Assembly: GCF_013377755.1 (NCBI RefSeq)
Contig: NZ_JABXWR010000001.1
Span: 383,104 to 447,103, forward strand
Direction: 5' to 3'
DNA: 64,000 bases
From: Methanofollis tationis
GTDB taxonomy: Archaea; Halobacteriota; Methanomicrobia; Methanomicrobiales; Methanofollaceae
The notes under the pieces were generated by a model. That model was not told where the DNA came from. It did no database searches and saw only the letters and a program-made list of their open reading frames with translations. Positions 19,001 to 27,134 of this stretch are shown piece by piece (position 1 is the stretch's first letter; each line of letters starts with the position of its first letter). The position numbers and the translations under genes are program-made.

Positions 19001-19243
19001 CTCTTTTTCGATGATCTTCGCGATGATCCCGGCGTTGATGGGCTCGATATAGATCCGGTCGGCCATCTCGGGGTCGGTCTGGATCGTGGCGGGGTTGGAG
19101 TTGACCAGCACCACCTCGACGCCCTCTTCACGCAGGGCGCGGCAGGCCTGTGAGCCCGAGAAGTCGAACTCGGCGGCCTGCCCGATCTGGATGGGGCCTG
19201 ATCCGATGATCAGCGCCTTTTTGATACGGGGGTTTTTCGGCAT
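16076..19243 (-). CDS. carB: Carbamoyl-phosphate synthase large subunit
   Basis: 1055 aa, full-length two-fold-repeated ATP-grasp synthetase that forms carbamoyl phosphate from bicarbonate, ammonia from CarA and 2 ATP. The first half begins [20 protein letters not shown] and the second half [20 protein letters not shown], the internal duplication. ATP-site motifs are duplicated too ([36 protein letters not shown]). The C-terminal MGS-like domain (about 940-1055) is the allosteric region. GGAGGATTGCC precedes the start, and carA's stop TGA shares its A with the carB ATG. Product feeds argF and the pyrimidine genes. Confidence 0.98.
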   Translation of the reverse strand: [1055 protein letters not shown]

Positions 19244-20298
19244 CAGGCAATCCTCCTGTACATTTCGTTGAATATGTGTCGTTCGGTGTCGTGCGGGCCG
19301 CCGTGCGCCTCTGGATGGAACTGGACGCAGAGGACATTGAGGTCGTCGTTGCAGAACCCTTCGACACTGCCGTCGTTCACGTTGGTGTAGGCGACCGTGC
19401 AGCCCTCGGGGAGGGAGTTGCCGTCCACTGCAAAACCGTGGTTCTGGGTGGTGATGTAGATCTGCCCGTCGGTGTGGCGCACCGGCTGGTTGGAGCCGCG
19501 GTGGCCGAACTTCATCTTATAGGTCTCGCCGCCGAGGGCGAGGGCGCAGATCTGGTTGCCCATGCAGATCCCGAAGACCGGCAGTTTGCCGATGAAGTGT
19601 TTTGCCGCGGCGATGGCGTCGGTGGCGCGTTTGGGATCGCCCGGGCCGTTGGTGATGAATATTGCCTCGGGCTCGTAGGATTCGATCTCCGAAGGCTTTG
19701 CATTGTGCGGGAAGATGTGCAGGTCGGCCCCGCGCCTGCGCAGGCTGATTGCGATGTTCTTCTTGATCCCGAGGTCTATCACGGCGATCCTCTTGCCCTT
19801 CCCGGGGATGCGGTAGGACTCCTTGCACGAGACCTGCGCGATCAGGTCCTGCTCGCTGATGTTCTGAACGGCGCGGGCCATGCGCACCGCCTCCTCACCG
19901 TCGTCGCTGCCGACGATGAGCGCCGCGCGCATCGTGCCGTGCTCTCGTGTCTTGATGGTGAGCTTCCTGGTGTCGACGCCCGATATCCCCAAAAGCCCGT
20001 TTTTCTCAAAAAAGTCGATGATTGATGGATTTGCCGATGGTGTGGTGCACACCTCCCGGGCAACACAGCCGAGGGCATGCACCATCGGACTTTGAAAATT
20101 CTGTCCGTCTACGCCATAATTGCCGATAAGCGGGAAGGTGAACATGAGGAGCTGACCCGCGTAACTGGGGTCGGTGAGCGCCTCCATGTATCCGGTCATC
20201 TGGGTGGAAAAGACCAGTTCTCCGGAACTGGACCCTTCAGCACCGAACCCTTCTCCCACAATAAATTCGCCGTCTTCAAGACCCAGAACCGCCTTCAT
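19243..20298 (-). CDS. carA: Carbamoyl-phosphate synthase small (glutaminase) subunit
   Basis: 351-aa class I glutamine amidotransferase subunit that delivers ammonia to CarB. The N-terminal CarA domain carries FSTQMTGYMEALTDPSYAGQ. The glutaminase domain has the oxyanion motif TNGPGDPKRA, the catalytic Cys in VFGICMGNQICALALGG, and a His/Glu pair in CVQFHPEAHGGP. It overlaps carB by one base, so the two are translated together. Upstream lie about 114 bp shared with a divergent flavoprotein gene. Confidence 0.97.
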   Translation of the reverse strand: MKAVLGLEDGEFIVGEGFGAEGSSSGELVFSTQMTGYMEALTDPSYAGQLLMFTFPLIGNYGVDGQNFQSPMVHALGCVAREVCTTPSANPSIIDFFEKNGLLGISGVDTRKLTIKTREHGTMRAALIVGSDDGEEAVRMARAVQNISEQDLIAQVSCKESYRIPGKGKRIAVIDLGIKKNIAISLRRRGADLHIFPHNAKPSEIESYEPEAIFITNGPGDPKRATDAIAAAKHFIGKLPVFGICMGNQICALALGGETYKMKFGHRGSNQPVRHTDGQIYITTQNHGFAVDGNSLPEGCTVAYTNVNDGSVEGFCNDDLNVLCVQFHPEAHGGPHDTERHIFNEMYRRIA

Positions 20299-20412
20299 GA
20301 ATTACCATAGTTATTGCGCTACGAACCTTTTTAACGGTAGTGACCGTTCCGGTCAGGCCCGCTCACAAAATCTTATATCTCTGGCCAGCCTTAAATCGGC
20401 CGGAGGAAGAGA

Positions 20413-21300
20413 ATGCATGGCGCCTGGACCGTACGTTCGGCCGAGATCACGGTAGAGGGGCAGCCCGGTGAGCTGGTGCTGCTCTATGAAGACCTCAGCG
20501 ATGCCTGTCCCGGAATGGGGCGATACACCGTCGAGTTTCGGAGGGGGGGAGAGGCGCTGTACACCTATCACACCAACACCCACGAATACCCGCCGGGAAG
20601 CCCGCAAAGTGCAGAGAGCGTAGCCCTGACGACCTTTTCCCTGCTCGCAAACGCCCTGCCCGAACGGCCCGACACCTTTCTTCTCCACCCGCCCGAACCG
20701 CGCGTGCGCCCTTCTCCCGCGGCACCCCGTGACGGCGCGCTCATCATCCAGGGCAGCCCGCGCCGCCACGGCAACACCGCCACCCTTGCCGGGTGGGCTG
20801 CGGACGCCTGCGCCGCTGCGGGTCTTGGCACCACATTTGTGTATCCGGCCGAGCGTGCGATCAGTCACTGCACCGCCTGTTACCGCTGCTTCAATACGGG
20901 GCGGTGCGTGATTGACGACGAGATGGACGGGGTGATCGGGGCGATAGAGGCGGCGCGCCTGATCGTCGTCTGCACCCCGGTCGCCGCCGGCACCGTTCCC
21001 TCAGCCTTAAAAGCGCTCATCGACCGTTCCCTCTCCCTGGCCGCCGCCCGGGCGCTCTCGGGTCAGACCCCGGTGCAGTGGGGTCTCCTCTGTTCGGCCG
21101 GCGCCGAGGACTTCACCTGCGTCCACCGGGTGGTCCACGCCTTTTTCACCCGCCTCGGCATACGCCAGCTCGGCAACGTCCTCGTGCCTGACGTGGACGA
21201 GATGGCCGATATCCGCGCCGATCCCGATCGGGAGAAGGATCTGCGGGACCAGATGGGTGCGCTGCTCGCCACCATGGCCCTGCCAGATAACAAACCCTGA
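20413..21300 (+). CDS. Iron-sulfur flavoprotein (Isf/NADPH-dependent FMN reductase family)
   Basis: 295-aa protein. Residues 1-105 are an unrecognised N-terminal domain. Residues 108-290 are a flavodoxin-like fold with FMN phosphate loop QGSPRRHGNTATLAGW. Inserted in it is the compact iron-sulfur motif C153-x2-C156-x2-C159-x5-C165, as in Methanosarcina Isf, which carries one [4Fe-4S] cluster plus FMN and moves electrons from ferredoxin to O2/H2O2 or other acceptors. GGAGGA at 20402-20407 fixes the start. The N-terminal extension is unusual for Isf. It is followed after 27 bp by a Cys-rich small gene, probably the same transcript. Confidence 0.78.
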   Translation: MHGAWTVRSAEITVEGQPGELVLLYEDLSDACPGMGRYTVEFRRGGEALYTYHTNTHEYPPGSPQSAESVALTTFSLLANALPERPDTFLLHPPEPRVRPSPAAPRDGALIIQGSPRRHGNTATLAGWAADACAAAGLGTTFVYPAERAISHCTACYRCFNTGRCVIDDEMDGVIGAIEAARLIVVCTPVAAGTVPSALKALIDRSLSLAAARALSGQTPVQWGLLCSAGAEDFTCVHRVVHAFFTRLGIRQLGNVLVPDVDEMADIRADPDREKDLRDQMGALLATMALPDNKP

Positions 21301-21327
21301 TATTTTACCGGCCCCAACCTTTCTCCT

Positions 21328-21669
21328 ATGGCAGAATCTGTTGAGATCGAGGTGATCGGGTTTTCCTATGGGTCGTGCAGTCCTTTCCCCTGCAATGAGG
21401 ACCGCACCTGCGGGCTTGTTGCGTGCTGCCCGACGGAAAAACTGGTCGAAGCGGTAAAAGCCCTTGAAGAGGCGCTTGCTCTGGAGTACGGCGGGAAGGT
21501 CGGGGTAAAACTCACCCTGCTCGATGACGGCGTTCCCGATTATGTCAGGGCGATCGTCGAGAAGCACCACCCGCCCCTTCCGATCATCCTGGTCAACGGC
21601 AAGGTCACGCCGATCGGGCGGATCTCTCTTCCGCAGATAAAAAAAGAGATCGAGGCTGTCCTCGATTAA
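21328..21669 (+). CDS. Cys-rich thioredoxin-fold-like small protein
   Basis: 113-aa protein with five cysteines in the first 34 residues (C17, C22, C28, C33, C34). It starts with a beta strand VEIEVIGFSYGSCSPF and ends with a strand-helix pattern LPIILVNGKVTPIGRISLPQ, which resembles thioredoxin-fold disulfide or metal proteins (YuzD-like). Function is not known. It follows the iron-sulfur flavoprotein closely, so a redox or stress role is reasonable inference. The last 4 nt overlap the convergent carbonic anhydrase gene. Confidence 0.6.
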   Translation: MAESVEIEVIGFSYGSCSPFPCNEDRTCGLVACCPTEKLVEAVKALEEALALEYGGKVGVKLTLLDDGVPDYVRAIVEKHHPPLPIILVNGKVTPIGRISLPQIKKEIEAVLD

Positions 21670-22054
21670 GCAACTTTTTCGAGTTTGCCCGTGTCAAGGT
21701 CGAAATACATGCCGTGCGCCTCGACCTTGCCGCTCCGTTCTGCTTCGCGGACGATCGGGTAGGTCCTGAGGTTCTTCAGCTGGAGTTTCACGTTCTCCTC
21801 CTCGAGTTTGCGCCGCCACTCTTTCTGGGCCACGGGATCGGCGGGCTTTGGCATTTCCCGCTCGAGCTCGGCGCGCGCCTGACTGGCATTGGAGAGCCAG
21901 AGCGGGATATAGGCCTCATCCGACTCTTTGTCTGCTGTAAGAGCCTTAATTGCGCCGCAGTCCGAGTGGCCGCAGATCACAATGTCTGAGACCTTCAGGT
22001 GCTTGATGGCGTACTCGAGGATCGTGGCGAAGTTCCAGTCGCCGACCCGTACGA

Positions 22055-23311
22055 GACAGTGTAACGAATCTTCTGTAAAAATAATTTGGCCCTGAATCCA
22101 ACCTAGATTTGCAGAAAGGAGAAACAGGGCCATGGATCCCTTAGCGTTAATCGAAGATTATCTTTCCGATAATGAGAATGGCATGAAGACCCTCATCACC
22201 TGGTTCCTCAACCAGGTGATGCTGCTCGAAGCCCTCCACCAGGCGGGAGCCGAGCAGTATGAACGAACCGATGCGCGGAAGGCTCACCGAAACGGCTACA
22301 AGAAGCGATCTCTGAAAACCCGATATGGAGAAACGATCCTCCAGAAACCGCAGTTCCGAGAATTTCCCTTCGAAACACAGGTATTTGGACGCTATTCCCG
22401 GGTTGAGAAGGCTCTTGAGAATGCTATCTTTGAATCCTACCTTCAGGGAGTCTCAACCCGCCGGATCCAGGAGATTGTTGCTCATTTTGGCATCGAACAA
22501 CTCTCTCCTGCTTCAGTATCCAGGATAGCAAAGGACCTCGATGAACAGGTCCATGCATTCCTTCAGAGGCCTATTGAACAGGAGATTCCCTATCTCTTTG
22601 TGGATGCTTCGTACTACAAAGTCAGAGAGGGACCACGGTACATCACCAAAGCTCTTCTGGTGATCGCCGGTGTTCGAATGGATGGCTACCGCGAAATCCT
22701 GGGAGCCAGAATCACTGATTGCGAGAATGAGATGTTCTGGTCGGGATTGTTCGAAGACCTCAAAGAACGAGGATTGGTGGGTGTCAAGATGGTTGTCTCA
22801 GATGGTCATGCCGGGATCCAGAAGGCGGCGGAAGCCACCTTCCTCGGCGCATCGTGGCAGATGTGCTCGGTCCATTGCACCCGGGCGGTTTTAAAGAATA
22901 TTCCACGGAAACATCAGAAAGAAGTTGCTGAGTCCTTGAAGGAGGCATATGGGGACGAGGAGAGACTGCAGGAGCTTGCAGACGATCTGAACGAACGAGG
23001 ATATCGGAAAGCGGCCAATACGATCGAGAGATTCATCCCGGGACTTATGAGTTACACGGCGTTCCCGAAAGAGCACGCAAAGCGGATCCGAACGACGAAC
23101 ATGATGGAAAGAGTCAACAAGGAACTGAAACGGAGAACCAAAGTTGTAGGGGCCTTTCCCAATGAAGAGTCACTCCTCAGGCTGGCAGGATCCATCCTGA
23201 TGGACATCAATGAGGAGTGGGTGACCGGCAGAAGATATTTGACGATGGAGGGGGAATGATCAAACAAGGAGACAGGGCTCAGACGAATTACAGAAGATCT
23301 GAAACACTACC
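22055..23311 (+). mobile_element. IS256-family insertion sequence, copy 1
   Basis: 1257 bp carrying one transposase gene. Left end GACAGTGTAACGAATCTTCTGTAA and right end (reverse complement) GGTAGTGTTTCAGATCTTCTGTAA form imperfect terminal inverted repeats. It lies inside the carbonic anhydrase gene. GTACGA is repeated directly on both sides (22049-22054 and 23312-23317). If the last two bases are assigned to the target instead, the duplication is CCGTACGA (8 bp). Ends were set by comparison with copy 2 at 59724-60980, which has exactly the same length. Confidence 0.92.
22132..23259 (+). CDS. IS256/Mutator-type transposase, copy 1
   Basis: 375-aa DDE transposase of the Transposase_mut family. 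Catalytic residues are recognisable as the Asp in YLFVDASYYKVR, the Asp in VVSDGHAGIQKA and a Glu in the C-terminal NEESLLRLAG region. CSVHCTRAVLKNI is the typical C/H element. The frame is intact, so the element could be active. It differs from copy 2 at two residues only: T236 versus A, and E281 versus Q. Confidence 0.95.
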   Translation: MDPLALIEDYLSDNENGMKTLITWFLNQVMLLEALHQAGAEQYERTDARKAHRNGYKKRSLKTRYGETILQKPQFREFPFETQVFGRYSRVEKALENAIFESYLQGVSTRRIQEIVAHFGIEQLSPASVSRIAKDLDEQVHAFLQRPIEQEIPYLFVDASYYKVREGPRYITKALLVIAGVRMDGYREILGARITDCENEMFWSGLFEDLKERGLVGVKMVVSDGHAGIQKAAEATFLGASWQMCSVHCTRAVLKNIPRKHQKEVAESLKEAYGDEERLQELADDLNERGYRKAANTIERFIPGLMSYTAFPKEHAKRIRTTNMMERVNKELKRRTKVVGAFPNEESLLRLAGSILMDINEEWVTGRRYLTMEGE

Positions 23312-23574
23312 GTACGATGTTGCCGATGTTGCGGTGGACGAAGATCTCGCCGGACTTTGCCCCGCTTATCCGCTCGGGGGCGACCCTTGAATCTGAGCAT
23401 CCGATCCAGAGCACGGTGGGGCTCTGGCCCGATGCGAGTGCGCGGTAATAGTCACGGTTTTCGGTGAAATCGCCCTTGATAAACTCTTTGTTGCCTTCAA
23501 GAATATGGTCAATCATATCAGATCCTCTCTGATCCACCCGCTGCGGGCAGACCACAGGAGAGAAATGGATTGAA

Positions 23575-23590
23575 GAGGATTTTAATCCTC
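23575..23590 (-). terminator. Hairpin after ilvD
   Basis: GAGGAT-TTTA-ATCCTC is a perfect 6-bp stem 16 nt past the stop of ilvD on the minus strand, in the short gap before the carbonic anhydrase gene. It could terminate ilvD transcription; the T-run is weak. Confidence 0.4.
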
Positions 23591-23606
23591 CGAAAAAATG
23601 TTCGAC

Positions 23607-25250
23607 TCAGCGCTGGACCGCGCCGATGTCGGCACCGCCGACGGTTGCCGCATAGCGTTTGAGGATCCCGGTGATCTCGCGCTCTTCTGGTGTCCACGCC
23701 GCCCTGCGTTCTGCCAGGACCTTCCCATCGACGATCAGGTCGATCCTTTTTTCGAAGAGGTCGACGGCGATCAGGTCGCCGTCCTGGACAAGCCCGATCG
23801 GGCCGCCGGCCGCCGCCTCCGGGGCCACATGCCCGATGCACGGCCCGCGCGTCCCGCCGGAGAACCGACCGTCGGTGACGAGCACCACCCGGTGGTAGCC
23901 GAGGCCGACGAGGGCCGAGGTCGGGGAGAGCATCTCTGGCATACCCGGCCCCCCTTTCGGCCCCTCGTACCGGATCACGACGACGTCGCCCTCGTTGATC
24001 TCCTTCTCCAGGATCGCCTTCATCGCCTCGTCCTCTCCGTCGAATACCCGGGCAGGGCCGGTGTGCCGCCACATCGCCTCGTCGACGGCCGAACACTTGA
24101 TCACCGATCCCAGAGGTGCAAGGCTGCCTTTGAGGATCTTCAGCCCGCCGGCGGCGTGTACCGGGTCGGAGACCGGCCTGATCACGGCGGGGTCGAGCAC
24201 CCGCGCTGCCGCGGCGATCTCCCTGATGCTCCTGCCCGAGACGGTGGGAGCGTCTTCGATCAGGTCGATGAGTTCGTGGAGCACGGCAGGGATCCCGCCG
24301 GCCCGGTGGAGGGCGACCATCGGATGGGGACCGCCGGGCTGCATGTGGCTGATATGCGGGACGACCTCGCCGATCGTGTTGAAGTCGTCCAGCACCAGGG
24401 GCACGCCGGCCTCGGTGGCGATCGCCATCAGGTGGAGGACGGTGTTGGTCGAACCGCCGAGCGCCATGTCCACCCTGACCGCATTCTTCAGGGCGGCGTG
24501 GGTGATGATCTCCCGGACTGTTCTGCCCTCCCGGACGAGCCTGAGCACCGCCTCGCCGCTCTCGTAGGCGATCCTGAGTTTGCCGGCGTCGACCGCCGGC
24601 ATCGCCGCACACCCGGGCAGGGACATGCCCATCGCCTCGGTCATGCAGGCCATCGTGTTCGCCGTGTACAGCCCCTGGCAGCTCCCGCAGCCCGGCATGG
24701 CGGCGCATTCGAGGTCGTGGAGCTCTGCCTCGCTCATCGTTCCGGCCGCAACCTTCCCGACGCCCTCGAAGACGTCGGTCAGGGAGAGGTCTTTTCCGCC
24801 GAGGCTACCGGGAAGCATCGGCCCGCCGGTGACGACGATCGCCGGGATGTTGCACCGCGCCGCCGCCATCAGCATGCCGGGCACGATCTTGTCGCAGGTA
24901 CCGACGCAGACGAGTCCGTCGAAGCGGTGGGCGTGGACCATCAGTTCGATGGCGTCGGCGATGTTCTCCCGCGACGGCAGGGAGTAGCGCATCCCGGTAT
25001 GGCCCATGGCGATCCCGTCGCAGATCCCGATGACGCCGAACTCGAAGGGAACGCCTCCCCCTGCCGCAACACCTTCCTTTACCCGTTCGGTGAGGGAGCG
25101 AAGGTTAAGGTGGCCGGGGACGATGGTGTTGTAGGCGTTTGCGATGCCGATAAACGGCCGGTCCATTTCGCCGTCGGTGACCCCGAGAGAGCGCAGGAGC
25201 GACCTGTTCGGCGCCCTGGCATATCCTTTCTTGACGAGATCGCTTCTCAT
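23607..25250 (-). CDS. ilvD: Dihydroxy-acid dehydratase
   Basis: 547-aa Fe-S dehydratase of branched-chain amino acid synthesis (dihydroxy-isovalerate to ketoisovalerate). Cluster cysteines occur in [14 protein letters not shown] and [33 protein letters not shown] and [21 protein letters not shown] are typical of the family. Length is normal and the frame is complete. A 42-bp gap separates it from the upstream epimerase-like gene on the same strand. Confidence 0.96.
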   Translation of the reverse strand: MRSDLVKKGYARAPNRSLLRSLGVTDGEMDRPFIGIANAYNTIVPGHLNLRSLTERVKEGVAAGGGVPFEFGVIGICDGIAMGHTGMRYSLPSRENIADAIELMVHAHRFDGLVCVGTCDKIVPGMLMAAARCNIPAIVVTGGPMLPGSLGGKDLSLTDVFEGVGKVAAGTMSEAELHDLECAAMPGCGSCQGLYTANTMACMTEAMGMSLPGCAAMPAVDAGKLRIAYESGEAVLRLVREGRTVREIITHAALKNAVRVDMALGGSTNTVLHLMAIATEAGVPLVLDDFNTIGEVVPHISHMQPGGPHPMVALHRAGGIPAVLHELIDLIEDAPTVSGRSIREIAAAARVLDPAVIRPVSDPVHAAGGLKILKGSLAPLGSVIKCSAVDEAMWRHTGPARVFDGEDEAMKAILEKEINEGDVVVIRYEGPKGGPGMPEMLSPTSALVGLGYHRVVLVTDGRFSGGTRGPCIGHVAPEAAAGGPIGLVQDGDLIAVDLFEKRIDLIVDGKVLAERRAAWTPEEREITGILKRYAATVGGADIGAVQR

Positions 25251-25292
25251 ACTATCCAGAAAAAGGGGAACAGGAGAGTATAAGAATCCTCG

Positions 25293-25760
25293 CTATCCGT
25301 GGCGCAGTCCCTGTCTGAGCACCCAGTCGTACGGGATCTCCGGGGTGTCGGGCGGGAGGCGGTATTCGTCTGGCCGCTCGTAGTTGTAGGCCTCGGTCGG
25401 GACAGAGACCACGATCGACTCTTTTTCCGAGATGCATTTCCAGCCGTGGTAGACTCCCGGCGGGATGGTGACGAGCATGGGGTTGTGCTCGCCGATAAAG
25501 AACTCGTTCACCTCGCCGTGGGTGGGGGAATGCTCCCGTGCGTCGTACAGGGCGACCTTGATCATCCCGGAGAGGCAGCAGACGTTATCGGTCTGGAGCC
25601 TGTGGTAGTGCCAGGCCTTTACAACGCCGGGGTAATTGGTGGTCATGTAGACCTGCCCGAATTTCTTGAATAACTGATCGTCGCAGCGAAGGATCTCCAT
25701 CAGCCGCCCCCGCTCGTCAGGGATCACCCGCAGGCTTTTCGTTTGAACGCCGTCTATCAT
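25293..25760 (-). CDS. dTDP-4-dehydrorhamnose 3,5-epimerase-like cupin protein
   Basis: 155-aa RmlC-type cupin. It begins MIDGVQTKSLRVIPDERGRL and has QVYMTTNYPGVVKAWHYH (base His), KVALYDAREHSPT and VTIPPGVYHGWKC, the core epimerase pattern. Family enzymes epimerise dTDP- or CDP-4-keto sugars. No other nucleotide-sugar gene is adjacent, so the substrate is open. GGAGAAGAG precedes the ATG at 25760. An 18-codon open extension upstream has no start signals. Divergent from the SAF-domain oxidoreductase across 198 bp. Confidence 0.75.
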   Translation of the reverse strand: MIDGVQTKSLRVIPDERGRLMEILRCDDQLFKKFGQVYMTTNYPGVVKAWHYHRLQTDNVCCLSGMIKVALYDAREHSPTHGEVNEFFIGEHNPMLVTIPPGVYHGWKCISEKESIVVSVPTEAYNYERPDEYRLPPDTPEIPYDWVLRQGLRHG

Positions 25761-25925
25761 CGCTCTTCTCCGGGCAGGTGGTTCTGCCCATCGGTCAGGG
25801 ATACGCCGCAGCATATAAGGGTATCCATTTCCCTGACCCGATCGGGCCTGCCTGAGGTTTCTGGCGATGTCTGTATGCTCGCTGCCCTGCAGGTGACGCC
25901 GCCGCCCATTTCGGATATTGAAAAA

Positions 25926-25937
25926 CTTTATATATTA
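25926..25937 (+). promoter_or_regulatory. TATA box for the SAF-domain oxidoreductase
   Basis: CTTTATATATTA is a strong archaeal TATA match whose centre is about 27 nt before the ATG at 25959. This spacing predicts transcription starting at or next to the start codon, a leaderless mRNA. No RBS lies between. Confidence 0.6.
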
Positions 25938-25958
25938 TCCCCCTGAGAAAGCCCCGCA

Positions 25959-27134
25959 ATGTATCGGGGGGAAGAGAGGAGCGACCGCGTCCGGGTCGGC
26001 ATCGTCGGGACCGGGTTTATTGCGCGAGGGTTGATGATGGCGCTGGAGGGGCAGACTGACCTCGCATTGGGGCCGGTGCTGACGCGTCGACCCCGACTCG
26101 GCGGTTCCGGGCTGCCGACCGGCATAAAGGCGTCAAACGATGTCACCGACCTGATCGAGGGTTCGGATATCGTCGTCGAGTGCTCGGGCGACGTGATCCA
26201 TGCGACCGCCGTGATCGAGGAGGTGATGGCGGCCTCCATCCCGGTCGTCACGATGGACGCCGAGGTGCAGGTGACCACCGGATCGTATTTTGCCGGAAAA
26301 GGTCTTTTCACCGAGGCCGAGGGCGATCAGCCCGGGTGCCTTGCCGCACTGCGGGAAGAGGCCGTCCAGATGGGCTTTCTTCCCCTCGTCTACGGGAACA
26401 TCAAGGGGTTCCTCAACCATAACCCGGTCCCGGACGAGATGGCCTTCTGGGCGAAGAAGCAGGGGATCAGTCTGGACAAAGTGACGGCGTTCACCGACGG
26501 CACCAAGGTCCAGATCGAGCAGGCGCTGGTGGCAAATGGGCTTGGCGCCGGGATCCTCAGGCCCGGGCTCCTCGGCCCGGCGACGCCAGACCTGACGGCC
26601 GGGGCCGAACTCCTTGCCGCGGGGGCGGCCAGTCTCGGCCGTCCGGTGAGCGATTACGTCCTCTCGCCCGGCGCCCCTGCGGGTGTCTTCATCGCCGCCC
26701 GCCATGACGAGCGGTTCAGGGAGTATCTCAGGTATTACAAGATGGGGGAGGGTCCGGTCTATACGCTGGTGCGGAACTTCCACCTCTGCAACCTGGAGAT
26801 CGCAAAGACGGTCAGGCGCGTGGCCGCCGGCGGCGGGGTTCTGCTCAACAATGGCACTCGCCCCACGGTCTCGGTGGCGGCGATCGCAAAGATCGATCTC
26901 GAACCCGGTCAGCGGATCGAGCGCGGCATCGGGAGTTTTGTGGTGCGGGGGAGCTGTGTGCCGATCGCCGACTGCCCTGACCACGTCCCGATCGGGCTTT
27001 TGTACGACGCCGGGGTAAAAAGAAGGGTGGCGGCCGGGTCGGTTCTTACCATGGACGACCTCGACCTGCCCGAGAGCCTTGCCCTCGATATCTGGACGGA
27101 TATTCAGGGGCGAAAGAGCGTCGTCCCGTCGTAA
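25959..27134 (+). CDS. Homoserine dehydrogenase-like oxidoreductase with SAF domain
   Basis: 391-aa NAD(P)-dependent oxidoreductase. The Rossmann motif VRVGIVGTGFIARGL is at residues 11-25. DIVVECSGDVIHATAVIEE and VTMDAEVQVTTGSYFAGKG follow, as in homoserine-dehydrogenase-like proteins (COG4091 type). The C-terminal third (GVLLNNGTRPTVSVAAIAKIDLEPG) is a SAF-like domain. Bacterial relatives act on sugar-like or branched substrates. The divergent cupin epimerase suggests a sugar-derived substrate, but this is inference. It overlaps the convergent cobA 3' end by 31 bp. Confidence 0.65.
   Translation: MYRGEERSDRVRVGIVGTGFIARGLMMALEGQTDLALGPVLTRRPRLGGSGLPTGIKASNDVTDLIEGSDIVVECSGDVIHATAVIEEVMAASIPVVTMDAEVQVTTGSYFAGKGLFTEAEGDQPGCLAALREEAVQMGFLPLVYGNIKGFLNHNPVPDEMAFWAKKQGISLDKVTAFTDGTKVQIEQALVANGLGAGILRPGLLGPATPDLTAGAELLAAGAASLGRPVSDYVLSPGAPAGVFIAARHDERFREYLRYYKMGEGPVYTLVRNFHLCNLEIAKTVRRVAAGGGVLLNNGTRPTVSVAAIAKIDLEPGQRIERGIGSFVVRGSCVPIADCPDHVPIGLLYDAGVKRRVAAGSVLTMDDLDLPESLALDIWTDIQGRKSVVPS

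Larger units (their letters stand above)
21666..23516 (-). pseudogene. Beta-class carbonic anhydrase split by an IS256-family insertion
   Basis: Two halves of one beta-carbonic anhydrase gene flank an IS element. The N-terminal part (23516 down to about 23312; MIDHILEGNKEFIKGDF) has the zinc/catalytic motif WIGCSDSRVAPERI and ends HRNIGNIVR. The C-terminal part (22054 down to 21666) resumes VGDWNFATILEYAI and holds the other zinc ligands in ICGHSDCGAIKAL. Joined, they give about 195 aa with no other lesion, so disruption is recent. GAGAGG precedes the original ATG. An ORF entering from the IS left end (start 22133) reads in frame into the C-terminal half, which lacks the Cys-Asp-Arg of the active site. 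Confidence 0.9.

Noticed and set aside
23598-25283. 561-codon plus-strand frame opposite ilvD
   Set aside because: Antisense of a full, motif-complete ilvD; composition typical of shadow frames.
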